Numbered from the stretch's first letter, positions 17,323 through 26,419 are shown. The stretch: DNA of 64,000 nucleotides from an uncultured Lachnospiraceae bacterium (GCA_910579505.1 CAJTTZ010000001.1:631655-695654); one strand, 5' to 3'. Notes: generated by a model not told the origin, from the sequence alone. A program made the numbers and translations.

Positions 17323-18630
17323 CTATTTGAACGGCTCCTGACCGATATTCGGAAACGCCCGGCGTGAGACCATTACATCCAGTATGAAATATCCGTCTTC
17401 CGTATAGCAGAACATCTCCCCGTCAAGCCGCTTTGCCGCCTCCTGTATGGCGGGAAGCCCGAAACCATGCCCCGGCTCCGTTTTGCTGGTGGGCACTGCC
17501 CCGCCCCATGCCACATGCAGCCCGTCCGGGCACCTGTTTTTGATGCGGAGCAGGAGATATTCCCGGCGGTAACGCATGTACACGGAGACCTCCCGCTCTC
17601 CCTCCTCCAGCTTTTTCAGAGCGTCGCAGACATTTTCCAGCCCGCACGCCAGAATCTGACACAGCTCCATATAGGGCAATTCTTCCTCCCCAAGCTGTAT
17701 GTCCATCCTGCACGACGCCGACAGCCCCGTAAACTTCCTGTCATAATAGGCAAGCGTGGCGTTAATATACGGATTCGGACAGAACTGCCCCGACAGGACG
17801 TCCATCTTCTGTTCCACGCCCGCGAGGTATTCCTCCACCTCTCTTATCTTCCCCGCTGATAACAGCCCGGAGAGCGTGGCTGTGTAGCCCTTTATGTCAT
17901 GTTTCATTTTTCGGATGCTCTGCTGGCTGTCGAGCTGTGCCTCCAGCGTGTTCTTCTGCGCCTGTAAGATGCGCTCACTCTGACGCTTCCTGTGGAGAAG
18001 GAGCTGGCGGTACATTGCCGCAAAGATCGTGGCGTAGGTCATGGGCATCAGCAGGAGGAGCAGCAGGAAAACAGGCAGATCCTCCGGTCTTTTTGTCAAA
18101 ACTGTGGGGAAATTGGCGCTCACGGTGAGCAGGACATAATAGAGCGCCGTCATGCCCGCAAACAGTCCCCAGCCTTCGTTTACCGTTTCCTGTAATTCCT
18201 TATAAGGCTGCCGCAGATATCGGTATGCCAGCCATTCCGTGAGCGGGAACAGGATAAGCCTGCCGATGAGCATCAGGATGTAGCGCTGCCCGCCCAGATA
18301 AAAGTCCGCCAGATTCGTCACGGCGATAATCCACAGCGCCACCGTGTCCGCCACACAGAAGGTAAAGAAAAATTTCCCTTTTTTATCCTTTGACATGAAC
18401 CAGAAAAATAAAAGGCTCGGCAGGGTGAGCGTCAGGATAAAGATCTGCCCCATGAACTCCGCACCGTAATACACCAGTCCCGCCACCGTAAGCAGTGCCA
18501 GCGGTCCCATCGTCATCCCCGTAAGGATGAGCGTCTTCTTCCGGGGATAGCGGGAGCGGTACAGCAGCATGAAAAGGATCAGGATGTGGAACAGCGACCA
18601 CAGCATGGAGATATCCCTGAGTACCGTCAT
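17323..18630 (-). CDS. GHKL-domain sensor histidine kinase (AgrC-like)
   Basis: A 435-residue protein. Six or more membrane helices occupy about residues 1-215, followed by a coiled coil and SIRKMKHDIKGYTATL with the probable phospho-acceptor His. The ATPase region ends in GHGFGLPAIQEAAKRLDGEM. AgrC-like kinases sense peptides or cell-surface signals and phosphorylate a LytTR regulator, encoded here immediately upstream with a one-base gap. No agrB/agrD pair is in the window, so the signal is unknown. It shares a transcript with the surface protein 53 bases downstream. Confidence 0.9.
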   Translation of the reverse strand: MTVLRDISMLWSLFHILILFMLLYRSRYPRKKTLILTGMTMGPLALLTVAGLVYYGAEFMGQIFILTLTLPSLLFFWFMSKDKKGKFFFTFCVADTVALWIIAVTNLADFYLGGQRYILMLIGRLILFPLTEWLAYRYLRQPYKELQETVNEGWGLFAGMTALYYVLLTVSANFPTVLTKRPEDLPVFLLLLLLMPMTYATIFAAMYRQLLLHRKRQSERILQAQKNTLEAQLDSQQSIRKMKHDIKGYTATLSGLLSAGKIREVEEYLAGVEQKMDVLSGQFCPNPYINATLAYYDRKFTGLSASCRMDIQLGEEELPYMELCQILACGLENVCDALKKLEEGEREVSVYMRYRREYLLLRIKNRCPDGLHVAWGGAVPTSKTEPGHGFGLPAIQEAAKRLDGEMFCYTEDGYFILDVMVSRRAFPNIGQEPFK

Positions 18631-18631
18631 C

Positions 18632-19333
18632 TTATAAGTCCACCCCCTCGAACAGTATCTGCTGATACCGCTTTCTCACTTCCGTGTAATACCGTCTGGA
18701 CACGGGGATGCGTTCTCCGGCGACCGTCAGGTCCAAGCCGCTCATGCCCTCCACATGGTATATGTTGACGATGAAGCTCTGGTGGCAGCGCAGGAAGGTG
18801 TCCCCGCATATCTGCCGTTCCATGTCATTTAATTTTCCTGTACTTTCCTGCACCCTGCCGTCCGTACAGCGGATGGAAAGGACATGCTCCCTGCTGCTGA
18901 TATACAGGATTTTTCCGTAAGGAATGGTCCCCGATGACCGCCGCCATGAATACGGCAGCGTCTTCTCCGCATCCTTTAGGAAGATCTGCTCTACCTTATC
19001 CAGCAGCCGCCGCACCGCTTCCCTGCTGACAGGCTTTATCAGATACTGTATCGCGTACAGGTCGTATGCCTCCCTGTAAAAATCGTCGCTGGTAGACACA
19101 AAACACAGGACCGCCGTCTCGTCCGTGGCTCTGAGCTCCCGTGCCAGCTCCAGCCCGCTCATGGAGTTTTCCATAAAGATATCCAGCAGATACAGGTCGT
19201 AATGTGCGCTGCCCTGCCTGACATCCGCAAGCAGGCTTTCGGCATCGCCGTACAGCTTTACTTCCTGCCCCTCCAGCAGAGCACGGAGCGCACAGGCATC
19301 CTGTCTGTTGTCATCGCAGACGGCAATCCTCAT
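18632..19333 (-). CDS. LytTR-family response regulator
   Basis: A 233-residue protein. The receiver domain begins MRIAVCDDNRQDACAL with the acidic pair, and the phospho-acceptor Asp is in YLLDIFMENSMSGLEL. The signalling Lys is in YLIKPVSREA. A LytTR DNA-binding domain fills residues about 130-233, with LYISSREHVLSIRC and FLRCHQSFIVNIYHV. The start is ATG behind GGAGTGAAGTCT; an in-frame GTG three codons earlier overlaps the ribosome site. It is first in the operon with the kinase and surface protein. Confidence 0.92.
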   Translation of the reverse strand: MRIAVCDDNRQDACALRALLEGQEVKLYGDAESLLADVRQGSAHYDLYLLDIFMENSMSGLELARELRATDETAVLCFVSTSDDFYREAYDLYAIQYLIKPVSREAVRRLLDKVEQIFLKDAEKTLPYSWRRSSGTIPYGKILYISSREHVLSIRCTDGRVQESTGKLNDMERQICGDTFLRCHQSFIVNIYHVEGMSGLDLTVAGERIPVSRRYYTEVRKRYQQILFEGVDL

Positions 19334-19386
19334 AGACTTCACTCCTTCTAAAAAGCTTTTCCCATCCTACATAAAATGCCCCGCAG

Positions 19387-19433
19387 AAAAACAAAAAGCG
19401 ACTGTCTTATCGGATATATGTCCCATAAGACAG
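19387..19433 (-). terminator. Terminator-like hairpin in the leader of the LytTR operon
   Basis: On the minus strand CTGTCTTATGGGA pairs with TCC-ATAAGACAG (one unpaired base), followed by TCGC and two T-runs. It lies about 55 bases before the response regulator start. It is either the end of an upstream transcript or an attenuator for the operon. Confidence 0.65.
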
Positions 19434-19575
19434 CCGCCTGCCGTTCTTAACATGGTATCGGAAAAAGAGCATACTTTACCCCCCCCCCTTTGCCAGCTCA
19501 AGGTTCGCGTTTCTGCTCATTCCCGTCAACCCCTTTCGTGGATTTTCGCTTGTTGTTCTGTTATCTTTTATTCCT
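19434..19575. other. Gap segment with a ten-C homopolymer
   Basis: Part of the 540-base non-coding gap between the LytTR operon and the dehydrogenase gene. It holds a run of ten C at 19479-19488. A minus-strand open frame of 77 codons runs out of the adjacent repeat element and through this run, but it has no family resemblance. No promoter is obvious. Confidence 0.5.
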
Positions 19576-19743
19576 GCAGTGCACATCCAAAAAACCTTCG
19601 GTTTTTCTCGTTCACGGGCTGGTCTCAGCTCCGCTTCGGTCCGTGCTGGACAAGCGCCACTGGCGCTTAGCACCCCTATACATCCGCAATCTGAAAAAAT
19701 CGTCAGCAAGCTGCCATTTTTTCATCTTACGTCTGTGCACTGC
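19576..19743. repeat. Multi-hairpin element with 9-bp inverted ends
   Basis: GCAGTGCAC at 19576-19584 is the exact inverse of GTGCACTGC at 19735-19743. Inside are AAAAACC-TTCG-GTTTTT, a segment CTCGTTCACGGGCT, CCGCTTCGG, and GCGCCACTGGCGC. The part 19565-19620 aligns over nearly its whole length with 5397-5452 of the pta-ackA element, including the shared CAGTG, ACCTTCGGTTT and CGGGCT blocks. The rest of the gap to 19875 is AT-rich and empty. Confidence 0.62.
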
Positions 19744-19874
19744 TCATTGCTATCGCATAGATTATAACATACTTTTTTCGACCTAAATATGTTAATTTTG
19801 CATCCTAAGTGGTTAATTTTGTATTCTATCCTATTCCTTTCTCATTTTCACTCTTATCGAATCCGCAAATGAAC

Positions 19875-20933
19875 TCACGCCTGCTGCTTCCGCAGCTCGT
19901 CATAGATCCGCTCAAAAACCTCCTCCGACAGCTTCACCTCATTGAGCACCGTATATCTGTCCTTTCTGGTATCCGCCGCCCTAAGCCATGCGTCCGTAAA
20001 GATTTCCTTCGTAATGCCCCAGTTCATGGGATCCATGTCCATGTGGTACGCCTTCAAAACGGTCTCCAGCTTGCCCACGTCCTGCCCCTGCAGACGGCAG
20101 CTCACAAGGCTCCCAAGCGCCACTGCCATACCATGGGAAATCTGTATTTCCTTATGGTTTTCTTCCAGAGAATGGCAGAACAGATGCTCCGAACCGCTGC
20201 ACGGTCTGGAATTTCCCGCAATCTCCATGGCAAGCCCGCCAAGCACCAGCGCCTGCGTCAGTATCTTGATAAAATCTTTGCTCTTGATAGACTTTTCCTC
20301 ATTGTAACACAGGGAGGAAAACGCCATGTCCGACAAAAGATAGGAGAAGTCGTCCACCCGGTCTTTCCTGTGTGCGGCGTCCAGCTTCCAGTCGTAGAGC
20401 GCCGTATACTTGCTGATGGTGTCGCCGATGCCGGACTGCAGATGTGAGGCAGGCGCGCCCATCACCACATTCACGTCCACCACGATCCCCGCCGGAATCG
20501 CGCACTTTAAGGTCTTTCTCGCATCCCCCTCGGTTCCCAGCACCGACACTGGCGATGAGAGACTGTCGTTGCTCAGGGTCGTGGGCACACAGATATAAGG
20601 GATTTTCCCCACAAACCCCGCATATTTCGCCACGTCCAATACCTTACCGCCGCCCACGCCGATAATGACCTCCACATCCTTCATGCAGATGTACTTCGCC
20701 AGCTCCATCGCCTCATCAAAACTGTTCTCGTCAATAAGGTAAAGTTCGCTCTCTGGCAGATCGCGCTGCATCTCGTCCAGATAAGGCTTCATAATGGGAA
20801 TGAGCGATTCCTCCGTGGTAATGACAATCTTCTTTTTTTCTATTTCCGGCACGCAGTCCGCCAAAATCTCATTTAAACGCTCGCAGGCGCCCGCCTCAAT
20901 AATCAGGCAGCCGGGTAAATTAAACTGGTTCAT
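19875..20933 (-). CDS. Glycerol-1-phosphate dehydrogenase-like enzyme (AraM/EgsA family)
   Basis: A 352-residue protein of the iron-containing alcohol dehydrogenase fold. Visible are the NAD-binding GVGGGKVLDVAKY, VPTTLSNDSLSSPV, the metal-site region SGIGDTISKYTALYDW, and two His-bearing motifs CSGSEHLFCHSLEENH and ISHGMAVALGS. The family reduces dihydroxyacetone phosphate to sn-glycerol 1-phosphate with NAD(P)H. Glycerol dehydrogenase-type activity is an alternative. It lies 19 bases downstream of the GH13 gene, so the two are probably co-transcribed. Confidence 0.83.
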   Translation of the reverse strand: MNQFNLPGCLIIEAGACERLNEILADCVPEIEKKKIVITTEESLIPIMKPYLDEMQRDLPESELYLIDENSFDEAMELAKYICMKDVEVIIGVGGGKVLDVAKYAGFVGKIPYICVPTTLSNDSLSSPVSVLGTEGDARKTLKCAIPAGIVVDVNVVMGAPASHLQSGIGDTISKYTALYDWKLDAAHRKDRVDDFSYLLSDMAFSSLCYNEEKSIKSKDFIKILTQALVLGGLAMEIAGNSRPCSGSEHLFCHSLEENHKEIQISHGMAVALGSLVSCRLQGQDVGKLETVLKAYHMDMDPMNWGITKEIFTDAWLRAADTRKDRYTVLNEVKLSEEVFERIYDELRKQQA

Positions 20934-20952
20934 TTTTTCTCTCCGTCCTTTG

Positions 20953-22713
20953 TCAGCTTTTGTGTCTCCTGATCAGTATACCATTTCTCAGCAGCGTGTT
21001 GTCAATATAGTGTCTGGAAAAGAGGATCTCACCCTCCCTGGGAATCTCGATGTCTTCCTCCTCACAGTTGATGATAACCTCCACATAATTATCCACCCAG
21101 CCCATCTTATTGAACTCGATCACCCTGGGGCGGTTGATCCTGTTCGGGAAATGAAAATCCCGGTTCCGAAGAAGCGGTTCTTCCCGTCTCAAATGCAGAA
21201 GGCTTCTGATAATGTCCATCCGCTCTCTGTAAACCCCACCGTCAATCTCCTCCCAGGGCATACAGCGGCGGCAGTCCGGGTCATGACCTCCCTCCATGGC
21301 AATCTCCGTACCGTAATAAATGCAGGGCGACCCCGGCATGGTAAAGAGCACCGCCAGCTGCTGGAAATACTCGTCCAGGTTCTTTACATCGCTTCTAAGC
21401 CGCTTCGTGTCATGGGAATCCAGCAGATTAAAAAGGACGTCGTTAGTCTGCTGCATATAGCGCGTGTAACATCGGTTGATCGTATACTCAAAATCCTCGT
21501 TGGTGAGGCTCTTGTCAATCCAGAAATCCTTGATACTCTCCCCCAGCGGATAATTCATAACAGAGTCAAACTCATCCCCCCGAAGCCACGGCATCGCGTC
21601 GTGCCAGATCTCGCCCAGAATATAGATATCCGGCTTGATCGCTTTCAGTCGGCTTCTCAGCTCCTTACAGAAAGTATGGGAAATCTCGTTCGCCACATCC
21701 AGCCTGATACCGTCCACATCATAATTTCTGACCCAGTTTTCACAGACCCCTATAAGATAATCCCGCACCGCCGGGTTATTTGTGTTCAATTTCGGCATCT
21801 GGTCAAAAAAGCCGAACGTATAATACCGCTTCGCCCAGGCGTTTTGGCCCTCCCCCGCAAAAGGCCACTCGTTCACCATGAACCAGTCCCAGTACTGCGA
21901 CTGGGGACCGTTCTGCGTCACGTCAACCCACGGCGCAAAATTCTGACCCGAATGGTTGAACACGCCGTCCAGCATAACCCGGATTCCTCTGCTATGCGCC
22001 TCACTGACCAGCGTTTTCATCGTCTCTTCCGAGCCGAAGTGCGGGTCGATCTTCGTATAATCCGTGGTGTCGTACTTGTGCGAAGTGGGAGACTCATTGA
22101 CCGGCGTCAGGTACACGCCCGATATCCCCAGATCGCGGATATAGTCAAGCTTATTGATAATGCCCTGCAGATCGCCGCCGAAAAACTCCTCGTTGCTCAC
22201 AGATCCCTTCACCCGCCAGGGCAGCGTCCCCTCCGGGTTGATGGTCGGGTCACCGTTACAGAACCGCTCCGGGAAAATCTGATACCAGATCGTGTCATTG
22301 ACCCATGCGGGTGTCACCGGGATATCCGCCGGATTCATCCACGGCATGATAAAGCACTGCCTGCTTCTGCCCGCTAACGCCATCTGCGCCTCGGACACAA
22401 AGCCGTCCTCAAAATAAAACCACCGCTCGTCCTCCGTCTGCAGTTCAAAATAGTATTTTAACCGCTTAAATTCGGGTCTGATGGTGGTCGTCCACCAGAG
22501 CTGGTTTTTCAGCCGCTTCTTGAAAGGGATATTCAAAGCCTCACCGTCCCAACTCTCCCCGCCGCCAAGAATCCCCGACTTAAAGGGATCCCCGTGAATC
22601 AGGTTCACATACTTTACGTCATATCCCGTCCTGATGTTGATGACAAGCTGCTCCTCGTCGAGCGGATAGCAGTAATTGTCATTCGCCCTGTGATACACCG
22701 CATTAAAATCCAT
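20953..22713 (-). CDS. GH13 alpha-glycosidase (neopullulanase/cyclomaltodextrinase type)
   Basis: A 586-residue protein without a signal peptide, so cytoplasmic. The N-terminal ~120 residues resemble a CBM34-type domain as in neopullulanases. The GH13 barrel shows all four regions: DGVFNHSG, GIRLDVANEISH with the nucleophile Asp, ILGEIWHDA with the acid/base Glu, and LLDSHDTKR with the transition-state Asp. It probably hydrolyses alpha-1,4/1,6 maltodextrins or cyclodextrins imported by a transporter outside this window. The start is ATG behind GGAAGGTATCTT. A promoter with a palindromic operator precedes it. Confidence 0.93.
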   Translation of the reverse strand: MDFNAVYHRANDNYCYPLDEEQLVINIRTGYDVKYVNLIHGDPFKSGILGGGESWDGEALNIPFKKRLKNQLWWTTTIRPEFKRLKYYFELQTEDERWFYFEDGFVSEAQMALAGRSRQCFIMPWMNPADIPVTPAWVNDTIWYQIFPERFCNGDPTINPEGTLPWRVKGSVSNEEFFGGDLQGIINKLDYIRDLGISGVYLTPVNESPTSHKYDTTDYTKIDPHFGSEETMKTLVSEAHSRGIRVMLDGVFNHSGQNFAPWVDVTQNGPQSQYWDWFMVNEWPFAGEGQNAWAKRYYTFGFFDQMPKLNTNNPAVRDYLIGVCENWVRNYDVDGIRLDVANEISHTFCKELRSRLKAIKPDIYILGEIWHDAMPWLRGDEFDSVMNYPLGESIKDFWIDKSLTNEDFEYTINRCYTRYMQQTNDVLFNLLDSHDTKRLRSDVKNLDEYFQQLAVLFTMPGSPCIYYGTEIAMEGGHDPDCRRCMPWEEIDGGVYRERMDIIRSLLHLRREEPLLRNRDFHFPNRINRPRVIEFNKMGWVDNYVEVIINCEEEDIEIPREGEILFSRHYIDNTLLRNGILIRRHKS

Positions 22714-22755
22714 AAGATACCTTCCTTTCGAGACTTTCCGCAACCTCTTTGCTTG

Positions 22756-22806
22756 GAAAACGTTTTCTTTTGTCCCTATCGTACTACTTCGCCCTCAAAA
22801 ATGCAA
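22756..22806 (-). promoter_or_regulatory. Promoter with overlapping palindromic operator for the GH13 gene
   Basis: On the minus strand TTGCAT (22801-22806), a 17-base spacer, then TACGAT (22778-22783). The perfect 12-base palindrome GAAAACGTTTTC (22756-22767) sits at about +4 to +16, where a bound repressor would block transcription. A central CG palindrome is typical of LacI-family operators such as MalR. Confidence 0.7.
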
Positions 22807-22847
22807 GCATTTTATCAAAAGAAAAAGAGCCTGGTGTTGGTTCCCGG

Positions 22848-24044
22848 TTACAGTTTCAACGCCGCTTCCCGGCATCCCCGGTGCAATGCCTCCCCAAAAT
22901 ACTGTTTTGCTATCCGAATATCCTTCGTCACGCCAAGTCCCTGTTCATATAGGAGCCCCAGCCGGTAATATGCCAGTCCGAGTCCCTGTTTTGCTGACAG
23001 TTCATAAAAACAGCGCGCTTTTTCATAATCAATTTCTGTTCCGTACCCGTACTGGTAACACATCCCAAGAGAGCATTCCGCCGCCGCATTTCCCGACAGT
23101 CTGGCCGCTTTCTGATACCATTCAAAGGCCCTGCCGTAGTCTTTTGCAACGCCTTTTCCGTGCAGATAAAAATTGCCGATATTATTCATCGCCCCGGTTG
23201 AGCCGTTTTCGGCCGCCATAAGATAATATTCCAACGCCTTCCTCTCATCCTGTCCGACGAATGTCCCTTCTTCATACAGGATTCCCATGCTCACCTGTGC
23301 GCGCAGATCGCCCTTTTCATGGGCAAGCTCCGAAAGCCGCGCAAACGCTTTTTGCCGCTGTTCCACCGGGCAGCTTTCCCTCCCAACCAGCTCCACACAG
23401 GCTGCGGATTCGCAATGCATTCTTTTATGGTCCACATCCGCCAACAGCGATTCATAATATTTTCTGTCTTTTTCCGGCAATTCCCCTTCTAACCGCAGCC
23501 TGCAGCCACACTCCGCACGTGTCAGCCATTCCAGCGATTTCTCAAAACTTACATCCACGCCTTTTCCGTTTTCATACTGATAGGCGGCCAGAATCATTGC
23601 TTCTGGATTATCCTGTTCCGCCGCCTTTTCAAAAAAGTGCAAAGATTTCTGATAATCTGTCATAACGCCAATCCCATTCAGCCAGGCGCGTCCGACCTTG
23701 ACAATGCCATCCGCGTCACCGAGAGCCGCCGCTTTCTCGTAATAGGAAAACGCCTTTTTCTCATTTTTCTCCGTTCCCACGCCATAACGGTACATTTCCC
23801 CCACCACTATGAGCCAGTACGGGCTGTTTTGTGCGGCGCCAAGCAGAGCCGCTTTCAGGGCCTTCTGCCGGATTCTTGACGATTCTTTCGGTGTTTTTGC
23901 CTCTGTTACGCATTTCTCATAATATCCGTTTAACGCTGACAGCGCATCCAGATCCCCTTTTTTCGCCAGTTTATAAAGTTGTTTTTCCGCCTTTGCGGGA
24001 TTGTCAGCGAAAAGGTTTCTATATGGCTTCATAGATTCGTTCAC
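22848..24044 (-). CDS. Sel1-repeat (TPR-like) protein
   Basis: A 398-residue protein made almost wholly of Sel1-like repeats of about 36 residues, each with the pattern A...G...A...LG.....G.G...D...A..YY..AA. Clear units include MYRYGVGTEKNEKKAFSYY, RAWLNGIGVMTDYQKSL, and MCYQYGYGTEIDYEKARCFY. No signal peptide or membrane helix is visible. The start chosen is GTG seven bases after GGAAGGAG; the ATG four codons on is too far from that site. The repeats usually mediate protein contacts; partners are unknown. It lies just past feoB and may share its transcript. Confidence 0.85.
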   Translation of the reverse strand: MNESMKPYRNLFADNPAKAEKQLYKLAKKGDLDALSALNGYYEKCVTEAKTPKESSRIRQKALKAALLGAAQNSPYWLIVVGEMYRYGVGTEKNEKKAFSYYEKAAALGDADGIVKVGRAWLNGIGVMTDYQKSLHFFEKAAEQDNPEAMILAAYQYENGKGVDVSFEKSLEWLTRAECGCRLRLEGELPEKDRKYYESLLADVDHKRMHCESAACVELVGRESCPVEQRQKAFARLSELAHEKGDLRAQVSMGILYEEGTFVGQDERKALEYYLMAAENGSTGAMNNIGNFYLHGKGVAKDYGRAFEWYQKAARLSGNAAAECSLGMCYQYGYGTEIDYEKARCFYELSAKQGLGLAYYRLGLLYEQGLGVTKDIRIAKQYFGEALHRGCREAALKL

Positions 24045-24111
24045 GGCAGGGCTCCTTCCTCTGTATGGCTTATCTGTATTTTTTAATCGAGCAGGAAAAA
24101 TCTCTTCCCAC

Positions 24112-26121
24112 CTACCCCACTGCAAACCGCAAAATCTGATACACCAAAAAAGCGGCAATCCACGCCACACCACACTGCATACATACCACGCCGAAGGTCT
24201 TTAACGTAGAGCCAAGCTCCCTCTTAATGGTCGCCACCGCCGCCACACAGGGCGTATAGAGCAGGGTAAACACGAGAAAACTCACAGCCGATACAGGCGT
24301 AAAAATCTGCCCAAGCGTCTCGCTTAAGCCGGACATGGAAGAGCCGGTCAGAACGCCCAGCGTGCTCACCACCGCCTCCTTCGCCGTAAAGCCGCCGATC
24401 AGCGCGGTTGCCGCCCGCCAGTCGCCAAACCCAAGCGGAGTAAAGAGCGGCGCAATCAGCTTTCCGATCATGGCGAGCATGCTCTCCCCGGAGTCCGTCA
24501 CCACATTGAAACGCATGTCAAAGGTCTGTAAAAACCAGATCACCAGCGTCGCCACAAAAATCACCGTGAACGCACGCTGTACAAAATCCTTCGCCTTGTC
24601 CCACATTAAGAGCAGCACGCTCTTTGCGGAAGGAAAACGGTAATTGGGCAATTCCATCATAAAGGGCATCGAGCTGCCGCGGAACACTGTTTTCTTTAAG
24701 ATCAGGGCGCACAACAGCCCCACCAGAATCCCAAACGTGTAAAGCCCCATCATCACAAGGACGCCTTTTCTCTCAAAAAAGGCCGCCGCAAACAGCGCGT
24801 AGATCGGAATCTTCGCCGAGCAGCTGATAAAGGGAATCAGCATGATCGTCATTTTCTTATCCCGCTCAGAGGAGAGCGTCCGTGTGGACATGACCGCCGG
24901 CACGCTGCACCCGAAGCCGATCAGCATGGACACGAAACTCTTCCCCGAAAGTCCGATCTTTCTGAGGGGTCGGTCCATCACAAAAGCAATCCGCGCCATA
25001 TACCCCGAGTCTTCCAGTATGGACAGAAAGAAAAACAGGATCACGATAATGGGCAGGAAACTTAAGACGCTTCCCACGCCCGTAAAAATGCCGTCGATCA
25101 CCAGGCTCTCCACCACCGGGTTGATACCGTAATCCGTCAGCGCCCGCTCCGTCACCCCTGACAGCGCGTCGATACCGAGACTTAAAAGGTCGCTCAAAAA
25201 ACTGCCGATCAGCCCGAACGTCAGATAAAACACGACCATCATAATCAGCATAAACGCCGGGATCGCCAGATACTTATGCGTGAGCACACTGTCAATCTTC
25301 ATGCTCCTGATATGTTCTCTGCTCTCCCTGCATTTGATCACCGCCTGAGAACAGATTTTCTCTATAAAATCATAGCGCATGGCGGCAAGCGCGGCGTTCC
25401 TGTCCATCCCGCTGTCCTGCTCCATCTCAACGATGCTGTGCTCCATCAGGTCCAGCTCGTTTGCGGACAGCGCCAGCCTGTCTATAATCTCCGCGTCACC
25501 CTCCACGATCTTCGTCGCCGCAAAACGGGGCGACATGCCGATCCGCTCCGCATGGTCTTCCACCTGATGGCTGACCGCATGGATGCAGCGGTGCACCGGG
25601 CCTTTCTCGCAAAAGTCGGTCACTTTCGGGTAAATCCGACGCGATGCCACATCACGGATCGCCCTGATCAGATCCTCAATGCCCTCGTTTTTCGCCGCGC
25701 TGATAGCCACTACGGGCACGCCCAACGCCTCCTCCATCCTGCCGATATCAATGGTGCCGCCGTTGCCCCGCACCTCGTCCATCATATTGAGCGCAATCAC
25801 CATGGGAATATGTAATTCCAGAAGCTGCAGTGTGAGGTAAAGATTTCTCTCGATATTGGTGGCGTCCACGATATTGATGATCCCGTCCGGCTTCTCCTGT
25901 AAAATGAAGCTGCGGGTCACAATCTCCTCATTCGTGTAAGGCCTGATGGAATAAATACCGGGCAGATCCACCACCGCATTTCCCTTCTCGCCCCGGATCT
26001 CTCCCATCTTGGAGTCCACCGTCACGCCGGGAAAATTGCCCACATGCTGATTGGAGCCTGTGAGCTGGTTAAACAAAGTGGTCTTGCCGCTGTTCTGATT
26101 TCCTGCCAATGCGTATATCAT
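24112..26121 (-). CDS. feoB: Ferrous iron transporter FeoB
   Basis: A 669-residue inner-membrane protein. The N-terminal G-domain has GNQNSGKTTLFNQLTG (G1), VDLPGIYS (G3) and NMMD (G4), and a helical spacer runs to about residue 270. The membrane part carries two Gate-type segments, including GFGCSVPAVMSTRTL with the conserved Cys, and FTAKEAVVSTLGVL near the C-terminus. It imports Fe2+ driven or gated by GTP hydrolysis. The start ATG follows AGAAGGATGACGGC. It is downstream of feoA with about 70 bases between. Confidence 0.97.
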   Translation of the reverse strand: MIYALAGNQNSGKTTLFNQLTGSNQHVGNFPGVTVDSKMGEIRGEKGNAVVDLPGIYSIRPYTNEEIVTRSFILQEKPDGIINIVDATNIERNLYLTLQLLELHIPMVIALNMMDEVRGNGGTIDIGRMEEALGVPVVAISAAKNEGIEDLIRAIRDVASRRIYPKVTDFCEKGPVHRCIHAVSHQVEDHAERIGMSPRFAATKIVEGDAEIIDRLALSANELDLMEHSIVEMEQDSGMDRNAALAAMRYDFIEKICSQAVIKCRESREHIRSMKIDSVLTHKYLAIPAFMLIMMVVFYLTFGLIGSFLSDLLSLGIDALSGVTERALTDYGINPVVESLVIDGIFTGVGSVLSFLPIIVILFFFLSILEDSGYMARIAFVMDRPLRKIGLSGKSFVSMLIGFGCSVPAVMSTRTLSSERDKKMTIMLIPFISCSAKIPIYALFAAAFFERKGVLVMMGLYTFGILVGLLCALILKKTVFRGSSMPFMMELPNYRFPSAKSVLLLMWDKAKDFVQRAFTVIFVATLVIWFLQTFDMRFNVVTDSGESMLAMIGKLIAPLFTPLGFGDWRAATALIGGFTAKEAVVSTLGVLTGSSMSGLSETLGQIFTPVSAVSFLVFTLLYTPCVAAVATIKRELGSTLKTFGVVCMQCGVAWIAAFLVYQILRFAVG

Positions 26122-26194
26122 GCCGTCATCCTTCTTCCATTCTGTCTTTGCATGTCACTGCTCTGTCTGAAGTGATTCGCCTACAGCCGCTTTC

Positions 26195-26419
26195 CTAGAC
26201 CAGCGCTACTTCAATTCTGGCCGCGTCCTCCTTGCGGATGGTCAGTTCATACCCCCGCAGGTGAATTTCTATGGGATCGCCCATGGGGGCTACCTTCTGC
26301 ACCCTGACTTTCGTCTGCGGAATCAGCCCCATGTCGAGAAGCCTGACGCGAAGCTGTCCCTCGCCGCCCACCGCTATGATTTTTACTTTCTTTCCTACCG
26401 CAATCTGGTCTAAAGTCAT
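26195..26419 (-). CDS. feoA: FeoA, SH3-like partner of FeoB
   Basis: A 74-residue protein of normal FeoA size, with the pattern LLDMGLIPQTKVRVQKVAPMGDPIEIHLRGYELTIRKEDA split over strands of an SH3-like barrel. It binds or activates FeoB at the cytoplasmic face. The start ATG is behind GGAGCGAGACAA. It is first gene of feoA-feoB, with an iron-box promoter about 55 bases upstream. Confidence 0.95.
   Translation of the reverse strand: MTLDQIAVGKKVKIIAVGGEGQLRVRLLDMGLIPQTKVRVQKVAPMGDPIEIHLRGYELTIRKEDAARIEVALV

Noticed and set aside
19476..19709. 77-codon minus-strand frame through the second hairpin element
   Set aside because: It lies in the repeat and the ten-base homopolymer, without ribosome site or known family.
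20794..22377. 527-codon plus-strand frame opposite the GH13 gene
   Set aside because: All four GH13 catalytic regions are on the minus strand.
22756..22767. Reading the GH13 palindrome as a CcpA cre site
   Set aside because: The spacing does not fit the WTGNAANCGNWNNCW pattern; a LacI-family site in general fits better.
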